NCBI RefSeq assembly: GCF_947497025.1
Contig: NZ_CANMFC010000005.1
Location: 1 to 64,000, forward strand
Direction: 5' to 3'
Source: an uncultured Kushneria sp.
GTDB taxonomy: Bacteria > Pseudomonadota > Gammaproteobacteria > Pseudomonadales > Halomonadaceae
Length of the DNA: 64,000 bases
Both the position numbers and the translations under genes were made by a program. The number at the start of each line of letters is the position of its first letter. Positions within the stretch are counted from its first letter, which is position 1. The notes beneath the pieces are model-generated. The model did not search any database. It was not told the DNA's origin and saw only the letters and a list, made by a program, of their open reading frames with translations. Below, in pieces: positions 43,419 through 51,779 of the stretch.

Positions 43419-44144
43419 TCATGACGCCAGCCCCTGGCCGGCGTCTGCGCCAAAGGAGGGCGACTCCTTGCAGGAGCACTCCAGTGCGTGCAGCAGGGCC
43501 CCCAGCCCTTCCGGGGCGCGGGCCTGACATCGGGCACTGGTGATGACGCGAAGCTCGCTGGCCCAGGTGATGCTGCCGTGTGTGGCCATGTGCCGCTCGA
43601 TCAGGTCCACATCTTCATGACAGCGCAGCGGGCGAAACCCGCCCAGCCCTTGATAGGCTGCCATGCTGATGCCCAGATTGGCACCGTGGATATGCTGTCG
43701 GCTGACGTTCTGGTGCTGATGCGCCAGGTAGCGCGCGCGCAGGGCCGGTGACAGACTCTGCCACTGGTTCAGATGGACGCCGCCGCATACGGCGTCGGTG
43801 CCAAATCCATGCTGGGCGCTCAGCCAGTGCTCGGGGACGCAGGTATCGGCATCGGTAAAGGCCAGCCAATCCACCTTCCCGGGCAGGGCCAGTACGCCGG
43901 CATGGCGGGCCATGCCCACATTGGCGGCAGTCACGTTGAGCGCCGTCACGCCGTACTCCCTGACAATGGCCGCCGAGCGGTCCCGGCAGCTGTCCAGTAC
44001 CACTACCAGTGTCACCTCATGGCCCAGATGTCGGGCATGGGAAGCCGCGCGTGCCAGTGCCTGCAGACAGTCCGGCAGATACTGTTCTTCATTGTGTGCC
44101 GGCACTACCACGCCGATGTGCGCCATATCATTTCCTGTCGTCAT
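43419..44144 (-). CDS. Family 2 glycosyltransferase
   Basis: A 241-residue cytoplasmic GT-A glycosyltransferase: VVVPAHNEEQYLPDC at 12-26, the metal-binding DAD (98-100, FTDADTCVPEHW), and CHEDVDLIERH near residue 175. It is the last gene of a four-gene cluster and overlaps the methyltransferase gene by 17 bases. The acceptor is unknown. Confidence 0.88.
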   Translation of the reverse strand: MTTGNDMAHIGVVVPAHNEEQYLPDCLQALARAASHARHLGHEVTLVVVLDSCRDRSAAIVREYGVTALNVTAANVGMARHAGVLALPGKVDWLAFTDADTCVPEHWLSAQHGFGTDAVCGGVHLNQWQSLSPALRARYLAHQHQNVSRQHIHGANLGISMAAYQGLGGFRPLRCHEDVDLIERHMATHGSITWASELRVITSARCQARAPEGLGALLHALECSCKESPSFGADAGQGLAS

Positions 44145-44751
44145 TGCCGGATTCCTGACGAGAGGCCACGGGAGAGGGTGTGCGCTGCCAGAGATTGATC
44201 AGGGTGTCGCTGTCTTCATAATGTCCGTGGGCCAACCAGCCCAGGCGCCTGCCGAGATAGTCATGAACGCGCTGGGCATCCAGCTCGCTGCCATCGATGG
44301 GATGGCGCCAGTGACAGGCCAGCAGTTCGCCGTCCTCGCTCAATGAGGCCTCGATGCGCTCACACAGCGTCTCCAGCGCCTCGGGTTTCACGTAGTAGCC
44401 CATTTCGCTGATCACGATCAGATCAAAACTGCCCGGTGGCCACTGTTCGGGGATGGCACCGTGGGTAATGTCCACATGGGGCTGGCCCTTGAGCGCCTCG
44501 CGTGCGCGCACCAGGGCGCTGTCGCTGACATCCTGTATCCACAGGGCATCACAGCGTGTGGCCAGCTCGGCGCTGAGCACGCCAATCGAACAGCCGGGCT
44601 CGAATGCACGGCGATAGCGCTGACGGGTCAGCATGGACAGGGTCAGCGCGCGCTTTCGCTTTTCATACCAGCGGGTGTGGTAATGCCACGGATCGGCATG
44701 TGCGGCATGTAACTGCTCAAAGGCCCGGGCGTCCAGACGGGTCATGGTCAT
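44128..44751 (-). CDS. SAM-dependent methyltransferase (NodS-like)
   Basis: A 207-residue class I methyltransferase. Motif I is FEPGCSIGVLSAELA (50-64), followed by an acidic residue after strand 2 and DLIVISEMGYYV. The pattern resembles NodS-type N-methyltransferases, though substrate cannot be inferred. It overlaps the PIG-L gene by ATGA and the glycosyltransferase by 17 bases. Confidence 0.87.
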   Translation of the reverse strand: MTMTRLDARAFEQLHAAHADPWHYHTRWYEKRKRALTLSMLTRQRYRRAFEPGCSIGVLSAELATRCDALWIQDVSDSALVRAREALKGQPHVDITHGAIPEQWPPGSFDLIVISEMGYYVKPEALETLCERIEASLSEDGELLACHWRHPIDGSELDAQRVHDYLGRRLGWLAHGHYEDSDTLINLWQRTPSPVASRQESGNDDRK

Positions 44752-45557
44752 CGTCTCCGCTCGTTCGTGGCCGTTTCATGGGGCGCGGGGATCAAAAACA
44801 CTTCATAAGGGCGCGTCAGACGCCTGAGCACGTAGTCCGGCAGGATAGGGGCCTGTCCGGTGGCCGGGTCGACCGTCAGCTGACTCTCATGGGCCTGAAT
44901 GGCGTCCTGCTTGCACGCCAGCATATCGGCCTCCAGCGGCAGGCGTCGGGCCTGGGCCCAGGGCACGCGAGGATCACCGGGCGCGGCCCAGTGCCAGGTC
45001 CAGATCGGGATTTCGATCAGTCGGGCGCCACTGATTGCACAGGCCCGCGCACAGGCCCGCCCGGTCGCTTCGTGATCGGGGTGGCCATCGCCACGCCAGG
45101 TGGTCAGCACCACATGATCCACCGTGAGCTGTGCGGCCAGATGATCGGCAAGCGCGGCTTCATGGTGCGCCACGGCCGTATCCGGCAGGCCCAGTCGTTC
45201 CACGGTGGTCTGCTGTTCACAGCCCAGTCGCCGGAGCGCTTCCAGACTTTCCAGCGGACGCTGCTGCGCCAGGCGTTCGGCGCTCCAGTGAGTCGAGCCC
45301 GCATGACTTGCCGTGCCATCGGTCACGGCGATCAGCTGCAGGGTGTGGCCGGCCGCGGCAAGCTTGAGCATGAGCCCGGCAAAGCCCAGCGTTTCATCAT
45401 CGGGGTGGGGCGCCACGATCACGGCATGCTGATGCGGGGCGACCAGCGCGTCATGGGTGATGGTCGCCATCGCCTCAAGTCCACCCCAGGCCTGCCAGTC
45501 GGCTTCCAGCGTGCCTTCCCCTTCAATCCGACGATCATCATCGCTCATGGCTGCCAC
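44748..45557 (-). CDS. PIG-L family deacetylase
   Basis: A 269-residue Zn-dependent de-N-acetylase. The metal-binding PHPDDE lies at 50-55 and GDGHPDHEATGRA at 157-169. The family removes acetyl groups from N-acetylglucosamine-type sugars on lipids or small thiols. The gene is embedded between acyl-CoA dehydrogenase-like and methyltransferase genes with overlaps, implying a single pathway. Confidence 0.9.
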   Translation of the reverse strand: MAAMSDDDRRIEGEGTLEADWQAWGGLEAMATITHDALVAPHQHAVIVAPHPDDETLGFAGLMLKLAAAGHTLQLIAVTDGTASHAGSTHWSAERLAQQRPLESLEALRRLGCEQQTTVERLGLPDTAVAHHEAALADHLAAQLTVDHVVLTTWRGDGHPDHEATGRACARACAISGARLIEIPIWTWHWAAPGDPRVPWAQARRLPLEADMLACKQDAIQAHESQLTVDPATGQAPILPDYVLRRLTRPYEVFLIPAPHETATNERRR

Positions 45558-46576
45558 CCGCTTTCGGTTTCGGTGCAGAGCCGGCCCAGCGCGGCAAGAT
45601 CGCGCTCGGCGTGGCTCTGACGCAGATAAACCGGCAGGTCGGCCATCATGCGGGCAAAACGGCGATCGCGACAGAAGGGCGCAGCCCCCAGCGCGCGACC
45701 GCAGTGCGTGATGATCTGATTGACACTGTGTTCAACCAGCGCGCGGGTGCGCAGGGTCAGCCTCTGGCTGTTCTCGCTGGGGGCGGCATCAATGGTGGCA
45801 GCGGCGTCGCGAAGCCCGGCAAGGCCGGCATGCAGCGCGGCATCGACATGGCCCAGCTGCGCCATCAGGAGGGCGTCGTCCTGTCGATTTGAGGCCTTCG
45901 CCTGCAGTGCTCGTGCCAGCGCGTGCGCGCCGCCCAGCCAGCAGGCCGCGATGCCGGCACCGCCCTGCCAGAAGCCGGGGCGGTCCAGATAGGCATTGGC
46001 CGGGCCGATCAGCTTGGCATGGGCATGGTCAAGATCGACGTCAACGCTGGCGGTGGCCTGCATGCCGACGGCCTGCCAGCCCCGGTCGGTAACGCTCACG
46101 CCCGGCTGATCCATGGCCACGGCGGCCAGACGCTGCTGATCATCCTGCCAGACGGTCATCAGGGCATGGGTCACAATGGGGGCACCCGAACACCAGGCCT
46201 TGGTGCCGGTAAGGGTGACCTGCGCTGCATTGGCACTATCGACATGGCCATCATCGACATGAACCCGGGCCTGGGGCGGCTCGGCGGCCCACATGGCCCA
46301 GCGGGCCTCATCAGGGGCATCGGGCGTGACGCCAAGCTCTGCCATGATGGCCAGCGCGTCGGTGTGGCCTTCATAGAGCTTGATCAGCGCCAGATCACAA
46401 CCGGCCACGCGATACAGCGCACGCCAGCGTGTGAGCGTGTCGTTTGATCCGGGGCGGGCAAGCGGACCCAGCGCGATCAGCTGATCCAGTGGCAGAATCA
46501 GGGCATCGATATGCTCGGCAGGCGTGTCATGGCCCGCCAGCATATCGTTCAGACGCCGGAGGAAAGGGTCACCCAT
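45545..46576 (-). CDS. Acyl-CoA dehydrogenase-like flavoprotein
   Basis: A 343-residue protein, slightly short for an acyl-CoA dehydrogenase, with the family layout: helical N-terminal domain, central beta-domain (VTLTGTKAWCSGAPIVTHA, AVGMQATASVDVDL), and helical C-terminus (QIITHCGRALGAAPFCRDRR). It overlaps the PIG-L gene by 13 bases. The role in the cluster is unclear; dehydrogenation of an acyl group is possible. Confidence 0.85.
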   Translation of the reverse strand: MGDPFLRRLNDMLAGHDTPAEHIDALILPLDQLIALGPLARPGSNDTLTRWRALYRVAGCDLALIKLYEGHTDALAIMAELGVTPDAPDEARWAMWAAEPPQARVHVDDGHVDSANAAQVTLTGTKAWCSGAPIVTHALMTVWQDDQQRLAAVAMDQPGVSVTDRGWQAVGMQATASVDVDLDHAHAKLIGPANAYLDRPGFWQGGAGIAACWLGGAHALARALQAKASNRQDDALLMAQLGHVDAALHAGLAGLRDAAATIDAAPSENSQRLTLRTRALVEHSVNQIITHCGRALGAAPFCRDRRFARMMADLPVYLRQSHAERDLAALGRLCTETESGWQP

Positions 46577-46708
46577 GAAAACTCCTTGTTATGCCTGTCA
46601 GGGGCTATCCGTGCCGTTAAAAAATGACAGGGTCGCGCATCAGCATAGTCAGGAATGATTCGGGGGAGATTGCTCGAGGTTAATAATTTGCAGTTGGATA
46701 CAAAAGGA

Positions 46709-47479
46709 TCAGCGTGAGGCGAGCTGGCGCACGGTGTCACCGGTCAAAAGGCGCCTTGCGCCCAGATAGTGGCGCTGCCAGTAGTTGCCCGAAAGCGAGC
46801 TGACGCGAATGTTTTCTCCGGTGCGCGGGGCCTGAACGAACTTGCCATCGCCCAGGTAGACGCCGACATGATCAGCGGCGCTGGCCGCCTTGATGCGGAA
46901 AAAGACCAGATCGCCGCGCTTGAGCGAGTCCAGGGCGACCGGAGTGGACCCTGACCAGTGATACATGCCGTTGGCGGTGCGCGGCAGATCCCCGGAAAGC
47001 AGGTCACGAAAGGCGTAATAGATCAGACCGCTGCAGTCAAAGCCTGCCTGGGGTGTGGTGCCGCCCCAGAGGTAGGGTCGCCCGACCTGATCCATGACGG
47101 TGTCCATGGCGCGCGCCATGGCTACCTCGCCGGGACGGTCGATCTCTTCGTTGAAGGCATACTTCTTGTAGTTGAAGTTATCCACACCCGCCGCGATGGC
47201 TCGTGTCGATCCGTTTGGGACAATCGAGCGACCCTGAGCGGCGGCCTTTTTGAGCTGGGTCTCGGAAAGCCCCAGTTGACGGGCACGCGCCTGCTCGCGT
47301 TTGCGTTTGGCACGCAGTTCGCTGGCCGTGCCATGCTCTGGCTGCAGCAGCTGTCGGGCCTGCGCCTGCTCAATGGCGCCGGGCAGGCCGGGGCTCAGCA
47401 GCAGGATCAGCAGCAGTCCCAGCGCCCCCTGGCGGGCCGCCCGGCGTGAAAGGTCTGGATGTGGCATTTGGGTGCTCAT
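46709..47479 (-). CDS. NlpC/P60 (C40) cell-wall peptidase
   Basis: A 256-residue exported protein. The N-terminal hydrophobic segment (about 17-34) is followed by a coiled, basic region (about 40-110) and the NlpC/P60 domain with catalytic Cys149 (GFDCSGLIYYAF), His204 (ADHVGVYLGDG) and a later His. It cleaves peptidoglycan stem peptides during growth. Stand-alone gene; the upstream region contains no other gene for about 400 bases. Confidence 0.92.
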   Translation of the reverse strand: MSTQMPHPDLSRRAARQGALGLLLILLLSPGLPGAIEQAQARQLLQPEHGTASELRAKRKREQARARQLGLSETQLKKAAAQGRSIVPNGSTRAIAAGVDNFNYKKYAFNEEIDRPGEVAMARAMDTVMDQVGRPYLWGGTTPQAGFDCSGLIYYAFRDLLSGDLPRTANGMYHWSGSTPVALDSLKRGDLVFFRIKAASAADHVGVYLGDGKFVQAPRTGENIRVSSLSGNYWQRHYLGARRLLTGDTVRQLASR

Positions 47480-47896
47480 CAGGTCGGTATCGTGTCAGGC
47501 ATGAGCCGGCGCCCCGGTGGGCGACAGTCTGACAAATCACGGCAGGAACATTGATAACATCCAGACAGGGCCTGAGAACATGATCAATGCGCGCATTCTA
47601 CGGTTGAACGCTCCGTGCCTCGAGAGTAATCACCCGGGTTCTCGAGGGTAATAACCTGAGTTATAGAATACAGGGGAGCGTCATGTTCACGTGAGGGCCT
47701 CACGCGTGTCCTGCTCAAACAGGATGCGATTGCCCGTGAGTTCCCGAAAGGGTCAGGCGATGGTCATGATCTGTCGACGTCCCGAGACCGAAAGCATGTC
47801 TCCACAGGCGCCGCCGGCGCCGGATACCCGTAGCGCCCCCTGAGGGGGTGACGTCAGGCAGGATGCCGTCGTCTTTTTGTTGATCAAGGAGGACAC
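47480..47896. other. Divergent intergenic region upstream of ectD
   Basis: About 417 bases with no credible gene. It contains two directly adjacent 22-base repeats at 47619-47640 and 47641-47662 (CTCGAG.GTAAT.ACC.G.GTT). A small hairpin near 47830-47845 (CCCCCTGAGGGGG) follows. It should hold the promoters of nlpC-like and ectD genes. Confidence 0.45.
47619..47662. repeat. Two adjacent 22-bp direct repeats upstream of ectD
   Basis: Two head-to-tail copies begin with CTCGAG, share GTAAT and end with GTT, with 18 of 22 positions alike. Their location about 240 bases upstream of ectD suggests a binding site for an osmotic or general regulator (inference). Confidence 0.55.
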
Positions 47897-48826
47897 ATGT
47901 CAGCTGTACACGCCCAGCGTCACAATACGCTGATGGAAGACCCGTACCCTACGCGTCTGGCGACGCCGTCCGAGCGCACCTGGCTGCCGCGTCAGGAAGA
48001 TATCCTGCGTGGGCCACAAGAGGGGCCGCTGACGAGCGAGCAGCGCGAGGAATTTCGCCGCAAGGGCTTTGTCTTTATCCCGAACTTTCTCGATGAGGCC
48101 GAGCTTGCCGAGTACCAGCGCGAGCTGAATGCCCTGCTTGAACGCGATGATTACCGCGACCAGGACTTCACCATCACCGAGCCGAGCAGCAACGAGATCC
48201 GCTCGATCTTTGCCATGCACTTTCTGTCAGAAAAATTCGGGCAGCTGGCGCAGTCTCCGAAGCTGGTCAAAAGCGTTGAGCAGTTGATCGGCGAGGATGT
48301 CTACGTGATGCAGGGGCGCATCAACTACAAGCCGGGTTTTGAAGGCAAGGGCTTTGACTGGCACTCCGATTTCGAGACCTGGCACGCCGAGGATGGCATG
48401 CCGCGCATGAATGCCGTGAGCGCCTCGATCGTGCTCACCGACAACCACGAGTTCAACGGCCCCCTGATGCTGATCCCGGGCTCGCATGAAAAGTTCGTGC
48501 CCTGTATTGGCGAGACGCCGGAAGACAACTACAAAAGTTCGCTGAAAAAACAGGAAGCGGGCGTGCCCGGGCGCGAGGCGCTGGCCGAACTGGTGGCCGA
48601 GCACGGCATCGAGGCGCCCAAGGGGCGTGCCGGCGGGCTGTTGCTGTTTGACTGCAATACGCTCCATGGCTCCAATGCCAACATGTCGCCGGACGCTCGC
48701 AGCAATATCTTTTTTGTCTTCAATCGGCGTGACAACGCACTCGATGTACCGTTTGCGGCCAAAAAGCATCGTCCCGATTTCCTGGCCCACACGCCGGACG
48801 GCCGCTGGCGTGACCTGACTCTTTAA
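47897..48826 (+). CDS. ectD: Ectoine 5-hydroxylase
   Basis: A 309-residue non-haem Fe(II)/2-oxoglutarate dioxygenase that converts ectoine to 5-hydroxyectoine, a compatible solute. The iron-binding HxD is H156-D158 (DWHSDFETWH), with H257 as the distal ligand (LHGSNANMSPDAR), and the EctD signature around residues 153-169 is intact. An AAGGAGG ribosome site precedes the start. ectABC are not in this window. A double hairpin follows. Confidence 0.97.
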   Translation: MSAVHAQRHNTLMEDPYPTRLATPSERTWLPRQEDILRGPQEGPLTSEQREEFRRKGFVFIPNFLDEAELAEYQRELNALLERDDYRDQDFTITEPSSNEIRSIFAMHFLSEKFGQLAQSPKLVKSVEQLIGEDVYVMQGRINYKPGFEGKGFDWHSDFETWHAEDGMPRMNAVSASIVLTDNHEFNGPLMLIPGSHEKFVPCIGETPEDNYKSSLKKQEAGVPGREALAELVAEHGIEAPKGRAGGLLLFDCNTLHGSNANMSPDARSNIFFVFNRRDNALDVPFAAKKHRPDFLAHTPDGRWRDLTL

Positions 48827-48849
48827 GCCCTTTCAAGGCAGGCCGTATC

Positions 48850-48927
48850 GAGGGCACGGGCACATGGCGTGCCCTCGTGATCCACGGAAAACAAGCGGCA
48901 GGGCGCCATCGCGCTTTGCCGCTTTTT
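48850..48927 (+). terminator. Tandem terminators after ectD
   Basis: First hairpin GAGGGCAC / GTGCCCTC (48850-48876, no U-tract), then AAGCGGCA / TGCCGCTT (48893-48924) followed by TTTTT. The second is the better terminator. Confidence 0.8.
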
Positions 48928-49008
48928 CATGGGTGTGGTTTTGTTATGGCTGTAATAAGGCGTAAGTTGCATCAATCATCATGCATGGATCTTCAAAAGG
49001 AACAGGCC

Positions 49009-49671
49009 ATGGCCTTCCAGCCCGGTTTCACCGATGGACGCACGTTTGCCGAGCCTCTGGGCAAGATTGTCTGCGTGGGGCGTAACTACGCCGCCCATGC
49101 CAGAGAGCTTGATAACGAGGTGCCCACTACACCGCTCTTGTTTATCAAACCGGCCTCCAGCGCCACGCCCATGAGCGAGCGCATCCGGGTGCCGCGGCAT
49201 CTGGGCGGGGTACATTTTGAAACCGAGGTGGCCCTTTTGATCGGCCGCCGGCTATGCCGCGCGCGCCCTGAAGAGGTGCTGGCGGCGATTGCCGGCGTGG
49301 GGCTGGCGCTGGATCTGACCCTGCGCGATGTCCAGTCAAGACTCAAGGACAAGGGGCACCCGTGGGAGCGGGCCAAGGGCTTTGATGGCGCCTGCCCGAT
49401 CAGCGAGTTCGTGCCCTTTGATGCACAGGGCATGAATCTTGATGACCTGCGCTTTAGCCTGACCATCGACGGCGAGCGTCGCCAGACCGGGCATACCGCC
49501 CTGATGCTGTTCAAGGCGGTCGAACTGATCAAGGAGATGTCGCACTCGTTTACGCTTGAGCCCGGGGATGTGATTCTGACCGGCACGCCGGAAGGGGTCG
49601 GGGCACTGCCCGAGGGCGCACGGCTGAACCTGTCTCTGGATGAGTATTTCGAGATCACGGCGCGCAGCTGA
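49009..49671 (+). CDS. Fumarylacetoacetate hydrolase family protein (YcgM-like)
   Basis: A 220-residue FAH-fold hydrolase. Metal ligands include the HFETEVALLIG pair (Glu71, Glu73) and a later Asp; LTGTPEGVG is the family C-terminal motif. Small FAH proteins act as acylpyruvate hydrolases or oxaloacetate decarboxylases. The start at 49009 has AAAGGAA 6-7 bases upstream. Confidence 0.92.
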   Translation: MAFQPGFTDGRTFAEPLGKIVCVGRNYAAHARELDNEVPTTPLLFIKPASSATPMSERIRVPRHLGGVHFETEVALLIGRRLCRARPEEVLAAIAGVGLALDLTLRDVQSRLKDKGHPWERAKGFDGACPISEFVPFDAQGMNLDDLRFSLTIDGERRQTGHTALMLFKAVELIKEMSHSFTLEPGDVILTGTPEGVGALPEGARLNLSLDEYFEITARS

Positions 49672-49945
49672 TTTCATGCTGAAGCAGGCTGGGCGTATAC
49701 TCGATACCCTGTGCCGGGCCTGACACCCGGCCGCGCTATCCGCGCAGTGCGTGTGGCCCGCTTTCGAAGATCCGAAAGCCCTGCGGCGACACGCTTCTGT
49801 CGATGTTCAGACCTGCCCTGCACGGGCGGCATCGCCGCCGTATGGGAACTGCCATCGACAGCGCTTTCGTTGGTTCCGGGCATTGCGCCTCCATGGAATG
49901 GACCGGAACCTGTTCGTATTCATTACCATCAAAAGTGATCAGATC
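49672..49945. other. Leader region of ilvD
   Basis: About 270 bases in front of ilvD without a supported gene. A small hairpin GCCGGGC...GCCCGGC-type stem (about 49712-49730, GCCGGGCCTGACACCCGGC) could end the FAH transcript. No leader peptide rich in branched-chain residues was recognised. Confidence 0.35.
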
Positions 49946-51691
49946 ATGAGCCAGGAAGACCGGCCGGATAGCCCCTCTACCGCACCGCTTGCCAATGACC
50001 GGAGTCATACCCGTCGCCATTCCTCCCCGGTCGTGGACGGCCCGGGCAAGGCGGCCAGCCGCGCCATGCTGCGCGCTGTGGGCTTCAGCGATGAGGATTT
50101 TACCAAACCCCAGGTCGGGATCGCGTCGACCTGGAGTCGCGTCACCCCGTGTAACAGCCACATCAACGTGCTGGCGGACGCCGCCAGTGACGGCGCCGAT
50201 GAGGCCGGCGGCAAGGGCGTGGTGTTCAACACCATCACCGTCAGTGATGGCATCGCCAACGGCACCGAGGGCATGAAGTACTCGATGATCTCGCGCGAGG
50301 TCATTGCCGATTCGATCGAGACCGTGGCCGGCTGTGAAGGCTTTGACGGCGTGGTGGCCATCGGCGGCTGCGACAAGAACATGCCCGGCTGCATGATGGG
50401 GCTGGCCCGTCTGGACCGCCCCGGTATCTTCGTTTACGGCGGCACCATCCTGCCGGGCGAAGGGCACACCGATATCGTCTCGGTGTTCGAGGCCATGGGC
50501 GCCCACTCCCAGGGCAACATGGATCTTATCGACGTCAAGCGCATCGAGGAAACCGCCATTCCAGGGCCGGGTTCCTGCGGCGGCATGTATACCGCCAATA
50601 CCATGGCCTCTGCCATTGAAGCGCTCGGCATGAGTCTGCCGAACTCCTCGGCACAAAATGCCGTGTCGCAGAACAAGCAGAACGACAGCCGCGCTGCGGG
50701 CGCTGCCGTGCTCAAGCTGCTGGAACTCGACATCAAGCCTTCCGACATCATGACCCGCAAGGCGTTTGAAAACGCTGTGACCGTGGTCATTAGTCTTGGC
50801 GGTTCCACCAACGCCGTGCTGCACCTGATCGCGATAGCCAACACCATTGGCGTCGAGCTCAATCTGGATGACTTCACCGAGATCGGCAAGCGTGTGCCGG
50901 TAGTGGCAGACCTGCGCCCCAGCGGTCATTACATGATGAGCGAGCTGGTCGCCATTGGTGGCATTCAGCCGCTGATGAAGACCCTGCTCGATGCCGGACT
51001 GCTGCACGGCGACTGCCTGACCGTCACCGGCAACACGCTGGCCGAAAACCTGGCCGATGTGGCGCCCTATCCGGAAGGTCAGAACATCATCAAGCCGCTG
51101 GATAACCCCGTGAAGGCTTCCAGCCACCTGCGCGTGCTCTACGGCAACCTGGCCCCGGAAGGTTCGGTGGCCAAGATCACCGGCAAGGAAGGCACTCGCT
51201 TTACCGGCAAGGCTCGCGTATTCAACTCTGAAGAGGAAGCGCAGGCACGCATCAACGACCTGACCGTGGTGGCTGGTGACGTGCTGGTGATTCGCTACGA
51301 AGGTCCCCGCGGCGGTCCGGGCATGCGGGAAATGCTCACCCCGACGTCGGCCATCATGGGCCGCGGGCTGGGGGACAAGGTGGCATTGATCACCGACGGG
51401 CGCTTCTCCGGCGGCAGCCACGGCTTCGTGGTGGGTCACATCACGCCGGAAGCCTTCAACGGCGGGCCGATCGCGCTGGTCGAAGACGGCGATCAAATCA
51501 CCATCGATGCCGAAAACGACGTCATGACCCTGCACATCGATGAGGCAGAGATGGCGCGTCGCCGCAGTGCCTGGCAGCGCCCGAAGCCGCGCTACACCCG
51601 CGGGGCGATGGCCAAGTACGCCCGTACGGTCAGCTCGGCCTCGCTGGGCGCCATTACCGACCTGCCGGACGCCACCGACGATCTGACCTGA
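49946..51691 (+). CDS. ilvD: Dihydroxy-acid dehydratase (IlvD/Edd family)
   Basis: A 581-residue Fe-S dehydratase of branched-chain amino acid biosynthesis. Cluster cysteines are C69 (VTPCNSHIN), C142 and C149 ([11 protein letters not shown]) and C211 ([13 protein letters not shown]). Edd/sugar-acid dehydratases of the same family cannot be fully excluded, but the motif spacing favours IlvD. The start ATG at 49946 is chosen because it begins the family-like [10 protein letters not shown]; upstream sequence has only a weak ribosome site. A bidirectional terminator follows. Confidence 0.92.
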   Translation: MSQEDRPDSPSTAPLANDRSHTRRHSSPVVDGPGKAASRAMLRAVGFSDEDFTKPQVGIASTWSRVTPCNSHINVLADAASDGADEAGGKGVVFNTITVSDGIANGTEGMKYSMISREVIADSIETVAGCEGFDGVVAIGGCDKNMPGCMMGLARLDRPGIFVYGGTILPGEGHTDIVSVFEAMGAHSQGNMDLIDVKRIEETAIPGPGSCGGMYTANTMASAIEALGMSLPNSSAQNAVSQNKQNDSRAAGAAVLKLLELDIKPSDIMTRKAFENAVTVVISLGGSTNAVLHLIAIANTIGVELNLDDFTEIGKRVPVVADLRPSGHYMMSELVAIGGIQPLMKTLLDAGLLHGDCLTVTGNTLAENLADVAPYPEGQNIIKPLDNPVKASSHLRVLYGNLAPEGSVAKITGKEGTRFTGKARVFNSEEEAQARINDLTVVAGDVLVIRYEGPRGGPGMREMLTPTSAIMGRGLGDKVALITDGRFSGGSHGFVVGHITPEAFNGGPIALVEDGDQITIDAENDVMTLHIDEAEMARRRSAWQRPKPRYTRGAMAKYARTVSSASLGAITDLPDATDDLT

Positions 51692-51713
51692 TCCTCGGTC
51701 TGTCCCTGCACGC

Positions 51714-51745
51714 AAACGCCCCGGCCATGGCCGGGGCGTTTTTTA
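51714..51745. terminator. Bidirectional terminator between ilvD and pepP
   Basis: AACGCCCCGGCC / GGCCGGGGCGTT stem with a tiny loop, then TTTTT on the plus strand. On the minus strand AAACG precedes, so it can also serve pepP. Confidence 0.93.
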
Positions 51746-51779
51746 TTGCCTTTCTCCTGGTTTTCTCCTGAGCGCTCGC

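Noticed and set aside
49736-51715. 659-codon open frame antisense to ilvD
   Set aside because: It mirrors a strongly conserved ilvD gene; the translation is His/Gly/Ala-rich without domain motifs, typical of a shadow frame in high-GC DNA.
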